From the NCBI RefSeq assembly GCF_900090305.1, contig NZ_LT607751.1:4402001-4466000 (forward strand): a stretch of DNA of 64,000 nt, read 5' to 3'. Below the pieces are notes generated by a model. That model ran no database searches and was not told where the DNA came from. It saw nothing but the letters and a program-made list of their open reading frames with translations. This DNA comes from Micromonospora siamensis (GTDB lineage: Bacteria > Actinomycetota > Actinomycetes > Mycobacteriales > Micromonosporaceae). The position numbers and the translations under genes were made by a program. This document shows, piece by piece, positions 55,303 through 62,886 of this stretch; the stretch's first letter is position 1, and every line of letters starts with the position of its first letter.

Positions 55303-55440
55303 GTGCTCCCCGTCGTGCCCAGCTCCGCAGCCCGCTCCGCCGCGTCCGTCCCGGCCGTCCCACCTGGAGCAGTCCCACCCGGTGCGGCCCCACCCGGAGC
55401 CGCCCCCGGCGCGGTCGACCACGATCGACGGGTCGGCTGA
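55303..55440 (+). CDS. Possible short Pro/Ala-rich ORF ahead of the GNAT gene
   Basis: Up to 45 aa (GTG 55303 or GTG 55315) ending in TGA one base before the GNAT gene's ATG. The peptide contains near-repeats of a PPGA unit (VPPGA, VPPGA, APPGA) and ends VDHDRRVG. Its third-position GC is lower than that of the overlapping GNAT frame and the ribosome site spacing is poor, so it may not be translated. It could be a leader or precursor-like peptide; recorded because it abuts a Fem/ATP-grasp pair. Confidence 0.2.
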   Translation: MLPVVPSSAARSAASVPAVPPGAVPPGAAPPGAAPGAVDHDRRVG

Positions 55441-55441
55441 G

Positions 55442-56557
55442 ATGCCCCCGCAGCACAGCACCGCGGACCGGTGGCGCCACCTCGCGGCCCGCGCCGCGCT
55501 GCCGCTGCGGGAAGCCTGGATGGCCGCCGAGCGGGGCCGGGTCGGGCGGGCCTCGACGGTCGTCACCGCGGGCGGGCTGGCCGCCCGGGCGCTCCTGGTG
55601 GACGCCGACGAGCCGCGTACCGGCTACACGCTGGCCGACCTGCTCGACCAACGGCACTCACCGCCCGGTTGGCTGCCGAGCGGACCCACCGTCTTCATCG
55701 GCGCCCTGGGCGCCCGGCTCCCCGCCGTCGTGGGTGACCCGGCCGGCGGCCACCGGGCGTTGCTGGACCGGATCGAGGAGTGGGCCCGCGACCGGGGCGC
55801 CCCCGCCGTCGCCGTCGGCCCGGTCCCGCGTACCGCCGAGTGGACGGAGCTGGCGGACGGGCTCACCGACGCCGGATACCAGCCGGTCACGCAACCACCC
55901 GAGGCGGTGCTCGACGTCGACGGGACGGGGCTGGCCGGCGTGCTGGAGCGGCTGCCGCGCGGCCAGCGCAAGAACGTCCGACGCCAGATGCGGGTCTTCG
56001 CGGCCGGCGGCGGACGGGTGGAGGTGCTGCCAACCGAGCGGGCCGACGATCCGCGCGCGGCGGCGCTGCTCCGCGACCACTACCGCAAGTTCGGTCACCG
56101 GAGCACGCTGGCGGACGCCGCCGACCGGCTCCACCGGGCGCGCGCCATCCCGGGCGCCCTCGTCCTGTCCGCCACCGACGACACCGGCATCCGCGGGGTG
56201 TCGGTGCTGGCCGTCGACCCGGTACGCCGGGAGCTGTTCTCCCGGCTGAGCGCGTGCCGCCGCGACGACGACTTCACCTGGTTCAACCTCACCTTCTACG
56301 CGCGCATCGACACGGCCGTCGCCCGCGGCGCCACCACCCTGTACTACGGCGACACCACGTACACCCCGAAGGTGCAGCGGGGCTGCACGCTGCGCGGGCT
56401 GACCACGTACGTCCGACTGGTCGACGCCGAGCCGCCCGAGCTGGCCCGCCGGTGCGCGGCCGTGTCCCGGTCGGTCCTCGACGCCGTGCGGGCCGAGCTG
56501 CCGCGCGGCCACGACCACCTTCTCGACCCCCTCGAAGCTGGAGGAAACCGTGGCTGA
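55442..56557 (+). CDS. Fem/GNAT-fold acyl- or aminoacyltransferase, copy 1
   Basis: 371 aa from ATG 55442; the frame is open back to ATG 55259 but the added residues are low-complexity. No signal or membrane segment. The core motif LPRGQRKNVRRQMRVFAAGG (about residue 175) and the later SVLAVDPVRRELFSRLSACRRDDDFTWFNLTFYARIDTA and YYGDTTYTPKVQRG look like FemABX/BioF2-type double GNAT folds. The paralogue at 59722-60858 shares LPRxQRxNxxRxxRxF. Fem-type enzymes transfer amino acids from tRNA, others acyl groups. Overlaps the ATP-grasp gene by 8 bp. Confidence 0.7.
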   Translation: MPPQHSTADRWRHLAARAALPLREAWMAAERGRVGRASTVVTAGGLAARALLVDADEPRTGYTLADLLDQRHSPPGWLPSGPTVFIGALGARLPAVVGDPAGGHRALLDRIEEWARDRGAPAVAVGPVPRTAEWTELADGLTDAGYQPVTQPPEAVLDVDGTGLAGVLERLPRGQRKNVRRQMRVFAAGGGRVEVLPTERADDPRAAALLRDHYRKFGHRSTLADAADRLHRARAIPGALVLSATDDTGIRGVSVLAVDPVRRELFSRLSACRRDDDFTWFNLTFYARIDTAVARGATTLYYGDTTYTPKVQRGCTLRGLTTYVRLVDAEPPELARRCAAVSRSVLDAVRAELPRGHDHLLDPLEAGGNRG

Positions 56558-57779
56558 GCAGTCCCGTCGCCGGCGCGTCCTGGCGATCGACCGCACCGGC
56601 CTGCACCGCTACCTCGACGGCCCGGGCGGGGTCGTCTTCCCGCGCGACGCGCACGAGGTGCACGTCATCTCCGTCGGCGCCGACCTCCCGCCGCACGCCG
56701 CCGCGCACGTCGAGTCGAGTCGTACCGTCGACGGTGAGGCGGCCGTCGCGGCCGCCGCGCGGCGCCTCGTCGACCGGGTGGGCGTTCCGGACGCCGTCGT
56801 CACCGTCGCCGAGGAACACCTGCTGATCGCCGCGGTGCTCCGCGACGAGCTGGGCGTTCCCGGACTGGGCGCCGAGCGGACGCTGCGGTTCCGCGACAAG
56901 CTGGTGATGAAGGCCCATCTCGCCGGCACGGGCGTACGGGTGCCGCGATGCGCCCCGTTCACGGTCGACGCCGCCTGCCGTCTCCTCGCCGACGTCGGGC
57001 CGGTGGTGGTGAAGCCGCGGGGCGGATGCGGTTCCGCCGGGGTGCACGTCGCCCGCACCGTCGACGAGATCCGGCGGCTCGCCCCCGGTGTCGGCGGCCC
57101 GGAGACCACCGAGGTCGAGGAGTACGTCCCCGGGGTGCTGCACCACGTGGACAGCGTCGTACGCGACGGGCGGGTCGTGGCTGCCACCGTGAGCCGCTAC
57201 CTGGACCCGACGACGGCGTTCACCGACTCGTCGACCGTGCTGCGCAGCGTCAACCTGCCCGACGGGCCGGAGGCCGACGCCCTGCTCGCCACGAACGCCG
57301 CCGTGCTGGGCAGCCATCCGTACCTGTCCGGCGTCACCCACCTCGAGGCGTTCGTCACCCCGGCCGGCGAGGTGGTCTTCTGCGAACTGGCGGCCCGGGT
57401 CGGCGGCGGTGGCGTGGCACCGGCCTTCCACGCCCGCACCGGCGTCGACCTGTACGCCACGCACCTGCGGGCGCAGGCCGGCGTCCGCCCGCCGCAGCGG
57501 ATCCCGGTCTCCGCCGAGCTGACCGGGTCGCTGCTGCTCTACGCCGGCCCGGGCACCATGACCCGACCGCCGCGCCTGCCGGACGAGCCGTGGATCCTCG
57601 CCCCGGACGTGTACCTGCCGGCCGACGGGGTGCTCGGGGCGCCGGGCGACGTGAGCCAGGCCGTCGTCACCCTGGCCGTCACCGGACCGGACCGGCCGAC
57701 GGTCGAGGCACGCCTGCGGACGGTGATCGACGAGGTGCGGCGTTCCATGGTGGTCGAACCGGCCCTGTCCGGGCGGTGA
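56550..57779 (+). CDS. ATP-grasp ligase
   Basis: 409 aa from GTG 56550, eight bases after GGAGGA inside the end of the GNAT gene. Pre-ATP-grasp domain (1-110), then the grasp: RFRDKLVMKAHLAGTGVRVPR, VVVKPRGGCGSAGVHVAR (ATP-binding Lys and Gly loop), EEYVPGVLHHVDSVVRDG, and VVFCELAARVGGGGV (the metal-binding E...R...G end). It resembles carboxylate-amine ligases such as L-amino acid ligases and D-Ala-D-Ala/BacD-type enzymes. Likely makes an amide or peptide bond in the pathway encoded by the flanking genes. Two bp separate its stop from that of the convergent MFS gene. Confidence 0.85.
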   Translation: MAEQSRRRRVLAIDRTGLHRYLDGPGGVVFPRDAHEVHVISVGADLPPHAAAHVESSRTVDGEAAVAAAARRLVDRVGVPDAVVTVAEEHLLIAAVLRDELGVPGLGAERTLRFRDKLVMKAHLAGTGVRVPRCAPFTVDAACRLLADVGPVVVKPRGGCGSAGVHVARTVDEIRRLAPGVGGPETTEVEEYVPGVLHHVDSVVRDGRVVAATVSRYLDPTTAFTDSSTVLRSVNLPDGPEADALLATNAAVLGSHPYLSGVTHLEAFVTPAGEVVFCELAARVGGGGVAPAFHARTGVDLYATHLRAQAGVRPPQRIPVSAELTGSLLLYAGPGTMTRPPRLPDEPWILAPDVYLPADGVLGAPGDVSQAVVTLAVTGPDRPTVEARLRTVIDEVRRSMVVEPALSGR

Positions 57780-57781
57780 GT

Positions 57782-59023
57782 TCAGGCCTCGGTGATCGTC
57801 CGCCCGGCGACGAGCCGGCGCACGAACGGCGGGGCCGCCACCGCCAGCAGCGCGAAGCCCGCCGCGAGGGTCAGCGCGCCGGAACCGTCCCAGGCGAACA
57901 GGATCCAGGTCAGGCCGGCCGGGCCGGCGATCTGGACGACCTGCTCGGCGATGCCGAAGAAGCCCTGGTACTCGCCGATGCGCCCGCGCGGGGCCAGGTC
58001 GTACCCGAGGGGCCAGGAGACCGCACCCTGCACCATCTCGGCGCCGGTCTGCGCCGCCGCCACCACCAGCAGGATGCCGACGGCCGCCACCCGGTCGAAC
58101 CGGGACGACAGGAAGAGCAGGAGGAACATCGCCGACAGCAGGAGCGCCGCGACCCGCAGGCCGGCGATGGCACGCGGCACCGTGCCGAAGGGACGGCTCA
58201 CCGGAAGCTGGAAGAGGATGACCAGCACGGTGTTCACCACGACGAGCAGCGCGACGACGGTGCGGGGGGCGTCGGTCCGGTTGACGACCCAGAGCGGCAG
58301 GACGACCTCCAGGACGATGGTGTGGACCGTGAGCAGCGCGTTGACCGCCGACACGGCCGCGAAGGCGCGGTCGCGCAGGACGGCGACCGTCGCGCCGGCG
58401 GGCCGGCCCGTCGGGGGCGCGACCACCGCACCGTCGGTCCGGTCCGGCTCCACCCGTACCCGGGACAGCAGGACGCCCGCCAGCGCGTACGTGCCGGCGT
58501 TGACCGCGAACAGGATCCGGTAGTCCGTCGCGCCGCCCAGGGCGAGGACCAGCGCGGCGGCGCCGGTGCCCAGCGCCGCCCCGACGTTGCTCACCGAGCG
58601 CAGCAGCGCCCGGGCGGCGGTCCGCTCCGTACCGGTGAAGGCCACCCCGATGAGCGTCTGCCGGGCGATCACCGAACCGCGCTCCAGCAGCGCGTACACC
58701 ACGGCCACGACGAGGAACGACCACGTCCCGGTCACGACGGCGTAGAGCCCGGAGGCGAGGCCGGCCGCGCCGGCCAGCGCCCCGGCGAGCCGCGCCGGGT
58801 CGCCCCGGTCCGCGAGCAGGCCCGCCGGGACGCTGGCGAGCAGGCCGGCGACGGCGGCGACGGTGAAGCCCAGGCCGATGGTGTAGCCGGAGATGTGGCA
58901 GATCTGGTTGAGATAGACCACGGCGGTCGCCGCGAACGCTCCGTTGCCGGCGTTGTTGACCAGCGTGGACCAGGCGATGGTGCGCAGCGGACCGGCGGCG
59001 GTCAACCCGGCGAGACTACCCAC
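57782..59023 (-). CDS. MFS exporter
   Basis: 413 aa from GTG 59023; GTG 59056 would add 11 residues but overlaps the HAD gene by 41 bp. Twelve helices, with a DRGDPARLAGA loop in place of a canonical motif A after helix 2. RGRIGEYQGFFGIAEQVVQIAGPA lies in the second half. Of the kind found with small-molecule clusters as product exporter. Third gene of the operon 60858-57782, overlapping the HAD gene by 8 bp. Confidence 0.85.
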   Translation of the reverse strand: MGSLAGLTAAGPLRTIAWSTLVNNAGNGAFAATAVVYLNQICHISGYTIGLGFTVAAVAGLLASVPAGLLADRGDPARLAGALAGAAGLASGLYAVVTGTWSFLVVAVVYALLERGSVIARQTLIGVAFTGTERTAARALLRSVSNVGAALGTGAAALVLALGGATDYRILFAVNAGTYALAGVLLSRVRVEPDRTDGAVVAPPTGRPAGATVAVLRDRAFAAVSAVNALLTVHTIVLEVVLPLWVVNRTDAPRTVVALLVVVNTVLVILFQLPVSRPFGTVPRAIAGLRVAALLLSAMFLLLFLSSRFDRVAAVGILLVVAAAQTGAEMVQGAVSWPLGYDLAPRGRIGEYQGFFGIAEQVVQIAGPAGLTWILFAWDGSGALTLAAGFALLAVAAPPFVRRLVAGRTITEA

Positions 59024-59720
59024 GCTCCGCGCCCGGGTGGTGGTGGAGGAGGGCACGCAGGTCGGTGACCCGCGGACCGGCGAAGTCGGGGTGCGCTCCG
59101 GTGCGGTCGACCAGCACCGCCGTCATCCCGGCCGCCGCCGCGCCGCCGACGTCGGAGTACGGCGAGTCGCCGACGAACAGGACGTCCTCGGCGGGCACCC
59201 CGAGCCGGTCGGTGGCGATCCGGAAGATCCGCGGGTCGGGCTTGTAGCAGCCGGCGTCGTACGAGGTGACGATCGCGCCGAAGCGGCGGCGCAGGTCCAA
59301 CCGGTCGAGGATCGGCCAGATGAGCGGGTCGAAGTTCGACACGATGCCGAGCGGAAGACCCTGCGCGTCGAGAGCGTCGAGCACCTCGGGCACGTCACCG
59401 AAGAGCCGGTAGGCCGCCGGGTCGACGACCTGGCCGGCGCAGTCGGCCGCGTACGCCGCCGCGGCCGGTGGCGGGTGGCCGGCCTCCAGGAAGGCCAGGC
59501 GGTAGAAGTCGGTCCAGGCGGCGCGGCGCTGGGACCCGGTCGCCGAGTCGGCGGGCCAGAGCCCGCGCCCGCCCACCGTCCGGATCGCCGCGTCCAGGCA
59601 GGCCCGGGTCAGCCGCGGGTCACCGTCGCGTTCCCAGCCGTCGAACAGGTCGGCCAGGCCCCGGTTGTGGAAGAGGGTGTCGGCCGCGTCGAAGAGCACC
59701 GCGGCGGGCGACGCCGGCAC
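59016..59720 (-). CDS. HAD-superfamily hydrolase
   Basis: 234 aa from GTG 59720, one base after the stop of the preceding GNAT gene. HAD motifs: AVLFDAADTLFHN (motif I, where the first Asp is the nucleophile and the usual DxDxT second Asp is an Ala-Asp-Thr variant), VSNFDPL (motif II Ser), CYKPDPRIF (motif III Lys), VGDSPYSDVGGAAAAG (motif IV). Subfamily I with a helical cap; HDHD3-like. Probably dephosphorylates a small metabolite. Middle gene of the GNAT-HAD-MFS operon. Confidence 0.85.
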   Translation of the reverse strand: MPASPAAVLFDAADTLFHNRGLADLFDGWERDGDPRLTRACLDAAIRTVGGRGLWPADSATGSQRRAAWTDFYRLAFLEAGHPPPAAAAYAADCAGQVVDPAAYRLFGDVPEVLDALDAQGLPLGIVSNFDPLIWPILDRLDLRRRFGAIVTSYDAGCYKPDPRIFRIATDRLGVPAEDVLFVGDSPYSDVGGAAAAGMTAVLVDRTGAHPDFAGPRVTDLRALLHHHPGAERG

Positions 59721-59721
59721 C

Positions 59722-60858
59722 CTAGCCTGCCCCGGATCCGGCGTGGCCCGCGTCGAGCAGGTCGGTGAAGCTCCGCCGGACACCCTCCGGGACCTCGGCC
59801 GGGAGGGCCGCCAACCGGTGGCGGTACACGGCGGCGCGTTGCGCGGGGGCCACCGCGGCGGGCAGCAGCGTCCACAGCGGGCTGAGTCGCGCGCCATGGT
59901 GGAGCTTCGGGGCGAGCGACCCGGCACCGTAGTGCACCGCCCGCGGCGGACGGTCCGGCGTGCCGTCCAGCGGGAGGTAGTACATCAGGTTGAAGTAGGC
60001 CGCGGAGCCGCTCGTCCGCTCCTCGTCGAAGCCGGACATCCGCATGAAGAGGTCGTCGTCGTGCCGCACGCCGAGGACGGCGCCGGCCAGCGGGCCCGCC
60101 GGGTCACGGGCGGTGAAGACCACCGCGTCGGCGCCGAACGTGTCGGCGATCGCCCCCAGGTGCCGGCGCAGCGCGGACGACTCGTCGTGCTGCCCGTGCT
60201 TGCGGCTCGCCGCCTCGGCCAGCACGGCGAACTCCCCCAGGCAGGCGCCGAGCGGCTCGACAGCCGCGGTCAGCCCGGACCGGTCGAAGTGGCGCTGGTT
60301 GCGCTGCGCGTTCTGGCGTTGCTTTCGCGGCAGCGCCGCCAGCAGCTCCGCCACGGTGCCCACCCCCGGCGGCGACCACGCCTCGACGTCCTCGGGCACC
60401 AGGCGGTCGGCCCACCGGGCGGGCAGTGCCGACGCGACCCGGTGGGTCAGGTACGGCACCACCAGACGGTCGGCGCCGCCGCTCCACGCCTCGGCCTCGT
60501 CCAGCAACGCCGCGATGTCGTCGCCGCCACCGCCCGGCCGGGTCGGCACCTCGGCCTGGTAGGCGCTCATGGCGCCCGCGTAGCAGAACTCGCCGGGCGG
60601 CGCTCCCCCGGGCACGTCGCGGAACAGGGTGGCGGTGGCGTACCGCCGGTTGCGGGTGGGCAGGCCCCGGTGCACCGGCAGCAGGCCCCGCCCACCGGCC
60701 GTCGCGTAGCCACCCGGCGGACGGCCGCCGACCGTCAGCACGTGCAGCCAGCGCGGGCAGGAGTAGAGGTGGTGCGGGCCCAACGGCCCGGTCCGCGGCA
60801 CCGGGCTGTTGGCCGGCACCCGGCAGGCGGCTCCGGTCACGGCGGGCGGTCCGCTCAT
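59722..60858 (-). CDS. Fem/GNAT-fold acyl- or aminoacyltransferase, copy 2
   Basis: 378 aa from ATG 60858. N-terminus LYSCPRWLHVLT is Fem-like. Core LPRKQRQNAQRNQRHFDRSG (about residue 200) matches the paralogue at 55442. The C-terminal half carries VFTARDPAGPLAGAVLGVRHDDDLFMRMSGFD and AYFNLMYYLPL, again as in BioF2/FemABX-like double GNATs. Cytoplasmic. First gene of the minus-strand operon; convergent to the operon with the other copy, so the two enzymes probably act at different steps of one route. Confidence 0.7.
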   Translation of the reverse strand: MSGPPAVTGAACRVPANSPVPRTGPLGPHHLYSCPRWLHVLTVGGRPPGGYATAGGRGLLPVHRGLPTRNRRYATATLFRDVPGGAPPGEFCYAGAMSAYQAEVPTRPGGGGDDIAALLDEAEAWSGGADRLVVPYLTHRVASALPARWADRLVPEDVEAWSPPGVGTVAELLAALPRKQRQNAQRNQRHFDRSGLTAAVEPLGACLGEFAVLAEAASRKHGQHDESSALRRHLGAIADTFGADAVVFTARDPAGPLAGAVLGVRHDDDLFMRMSGFDEERTSGSAAYFNLMYYLPLDGTPDRPPRAVHYGAGSLAPKLHHGARLSPLWTLLPAAVAPAQRAAVYRHRLAALPAEVPEGVRRSFTDLLDAGHAGSGAG

Positions 60859-61034
60859 GACCGGGCCGCCACGCCGCCGCGCCACCGCGCATCGATGCAC
60901 ATGGAACCCACCGTACGTCCGCAGTGGACGAAGATCCAGTCCGGTCCGCGCCGGCCGGACGAGGCTGGTGCCGGTGGAGGGCCTGGGATAGGTTCGGCAT
61001 GATCCAGATCTGCCGATGGGGCGAGGACAGAGCC

Positions 61035-61943
61035 ATGGAGATCGCGCAGGACACCGTCGAGAAGCTCGCCGACGGCTGGCGGCTGGACGACGTACGACTG
61101 GTCGGCCGGGGGCTGGAGTTCACCGTCTACCGGGCCCGGGACGCCGAGGGCCGGGCGGTGGTGCTGCGGCTCGCGCCACGGCGGTTCGACTCGAACGCCA
61201 ACGATCCCGACGTGGACACGCGCGCCCTCCTGGTCAAGGAGTACGAGATCACCCGGCACCTCACCGGCCTCGGTCTCCCGGTGGCCGAGCCGTTGCACCT
61301 GCACCTCGCCGACCCGCCCGACGTTCCCGACGTGCTCGTCTCGCGCTACGTCGACGACGACGGCAGCCCGCTCGACAACGGCGACCTCGGCCGGCTGCTC
61401 GCCCGCCTGCACGGCCTGCCGGCCCCGCGCCTCGCGCCGGCCGCCACCGGGGAGCAGAGCTGCGCCGAGGTGATCCGGGCCCGGCTGGAGCGCCGCTGGC
61501 GCGAGGTGGGCCGGCTGGTACCCGACTGGCCCGCGCCGCCCGACCGGGCCGTGCTGGCCGACCACCTCGCGAGCCTCACCGGGCGATCCCTGGTCCACCT
61601 GGACGTACGCAGCGCCAACCTGCGCCGCCACCACGGCCGGGTGCGGGCCCTGCTCGACTGGTCGAACGCGCTGATCGCCGACCCGGTGGTCGAGTTCGCC
61701 CGGCTCACCGAGTACGCCCGGTACGCCGAGAACGAGCTGGACGTCGAGGCGCTGCGGGCCGGCTACGCCACTGTCCGGGAGGCGCCGCCCGAGGACGCCA
61801 CCGCGATGCTCGCCTGCCGGCTCGACACGGCGGTCATGCTGGCGCTGGTCTTCCTCTCCGAGGCGCCGGACCCCGAGCGGGGCCCGCCGGCCGCCGCGCA
61901 CGCCCGCGAACTCGCCGAACGCCTCACCGTCCGGCGGACCTGA
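61035..61943 (+). CDS. Aminoglycoside phosphotransferase-like kinase
   Basis: 302 aa from ATG 61035 (GAGGACAGAGCC upstream); ATG 60999 is an alternative. Bilobal APH/choline-kinase fold: VVLRLAPRRFDSN with a nearby LLVKEYEITRHLTGLGLPVAEPL (ATP lobe), catalytic loop LVHLDVRSANLRR (HxDxxxxN), and the metal-binding DWSNALIADPVVEFARL. Could modify an antibiotic, a sugar amine or a pathway intermediate. Divergent from the GNAT2 operon with 176 bp between starts, so it may belong to the same gene set as self-resistance. Confidence 0.8.
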   Translation: MEIAQDTVEKLADGWRLDDVRLVGRGLEFTVYRARDAEGRAVVLRLAPRRFDSNANDPDVDTRALLVKEYEITRHLTGLGLPVAEPLHLHLADPPDVPDVLVSRYVDDDGSPLDNGDLGRLLARLHGLPAPRLAPAATGEQSCAEVIRARLERRWREVGRLVPDWPAPPDRAVLADHLASLTGRSLVHLDVRSANLRRHHGRVRALLDWSNALIADPVVEFARLTEYARYAENELDVEALRAGYATVREAPPEDATAMLACRLDTAVMLALVFLSEAPDPERGPPAAAHARELAERLTVRRT

Positions 61944-62063
61944 CGCCCGCGCCACCGGGGCACCCTCCGTCGGTGGTGCCACCGCAGCAGGAGCGGGCCG
62001 GACGCAGGTCGCCACGGGCGGACTACGACCGGCCGGTCACCCGCCGGCGCGAGCAGCCGGCCA

Positions 62064-62181
62064 GCGCCGGCCCGAACTGTCGGCCAGCGCCGGCCCGAAA
62101 CAACCGGTCTGCGCCGGCCCGAAACAACCGGTCTGCGCCGGCCCGAAACAACCGGTCTGCGCCGGCCCGAACAGTCGGTCA
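62064..62181. repeat. 24-bp tandem repeat, five copies
   Basis: Units beginning GCGCCGGCCCGAA start at 62064, 62087, 62111, 62135 and 62159 (spacing 23, 24, 24, 24). The three central copies continue identically with ACAACCGGTCT; the outer ones diverge at their ends. The array ends at the stop codon of the VOC gene (62179), in the non-coding 235-bp gap after the kinase gene. No spacers. Confidence 0.9.
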
Positions 62182-62886
62182 GCCACCGGCCCGAGCGGGC
62201 CGGATGACGGTGAAGACGGCGCCCGCCGGATCGGCCAGCGCGCAGACCCGACCCGTCGCCACGTCGCTCGCCGGCACGAGCACCCGACCGCCCCGCTGCC
62301 GGGCCCGCTCGGCGGTGTCGTCCGGGTCGGCCACCGCGAAGTAGACCATCCAGCCGGCCGGGAGCAGGTCGCGCAGCGGTGGCGGCAGCGCCAACCGGCC
62401 GGCGACCGGCGGGCCACCGGCGCCGAGCAGGGCGTACGAGTCGTCGGGGGCGCCGGGCGGCACGGTGGCCCGCAGACCCAGCGCGTCGGCGAGGAACCGG
62501 TCGGCGGTGGCCGGATCGCCCGTCATGTACTCGTACCAGCTGGGCCGGCCGGGGCCGGCGGCCACCGGGGTGGTGCCGGCGCGCAGCCGGAAGCCCGCCC
62601 CGAGCGGGTCGCGCACCTCGTCGCCGTCGACGTGGGCGCCGGCCCGCTCGGCCGACGCCCGGACCTGCCCGGCGTCGGCGGCGCCGAGGACGGTCCACCA
62701 CGTCGCCGGTGCCGGTCCCCGACGCAGCCGCGCGGCGGCGACCCCGTCGGCGTGTGCGGTGAGTCCGTCGGCGCCGGCCGTGCAGGTCCAGCCGAGCAGG
62801 CCGGCGTAGAAGTCGGCGGCGGCGTCGAGGTCGCCGGTGACCAGTTCGACGCCGACGGGCGACACGGACGTGAGGGATGGGTTCAC
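62179..62886 (-). CDS. Two-domain VOC (glyoxalase/bleomycin-resistance-like) protein
   Basis: 235 aa, GTG 62886 overlapping the stop of the GGDEF-EAL gene (GTGA). Two VOC modules: 1-110 (VGVELVTGDLDAAADFYAGLLGWTC) and 115-235 (PSWYEYMTGDPATADRFLADALGL ... WMVYFAVADPDDTAERARQRGGRVLVP). Resembles Streptomyces hydroxylase-type/CFP32-like VOC proteins. Metal ligands are not obvious. Substrate unknown; may bind an antibiotic or a small acid. Its 3' end abuts a 24-bp repeat array. Confidence 0.88.
   Translation of the reverse strand: MNPSLTSVSPVGVELVTGDLDAAADFYAGLLGWTCTAGADGLTAHADGVAAARLRRGPAPATWWTVLGAADAGQVRASAERAGAHVDGDEVRDPLGAGFRLRAGTTPVAAGPGRPSWYEYMTGDPATADRFLADALGLRATVPPGAPDDSYALLGAGGPPVAGRLALPPPLRDLLPAGWMVYFAVADPDDTAERARQRGGRVLVPASDVATGRVCALADPAGAVFTVIRPARAGG

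Noticed and set aside
56289..58724. 811-codon minus-strand frame across the ATP-grasp and MFS genes
   Set aside because: Overlaps two well-supported genes in other frames and lacks any domain signal.
62064..62181. CRISPR-like array
   Set aside because: The 24-bp units are contiguous, have no spacers and no cas genes are near.
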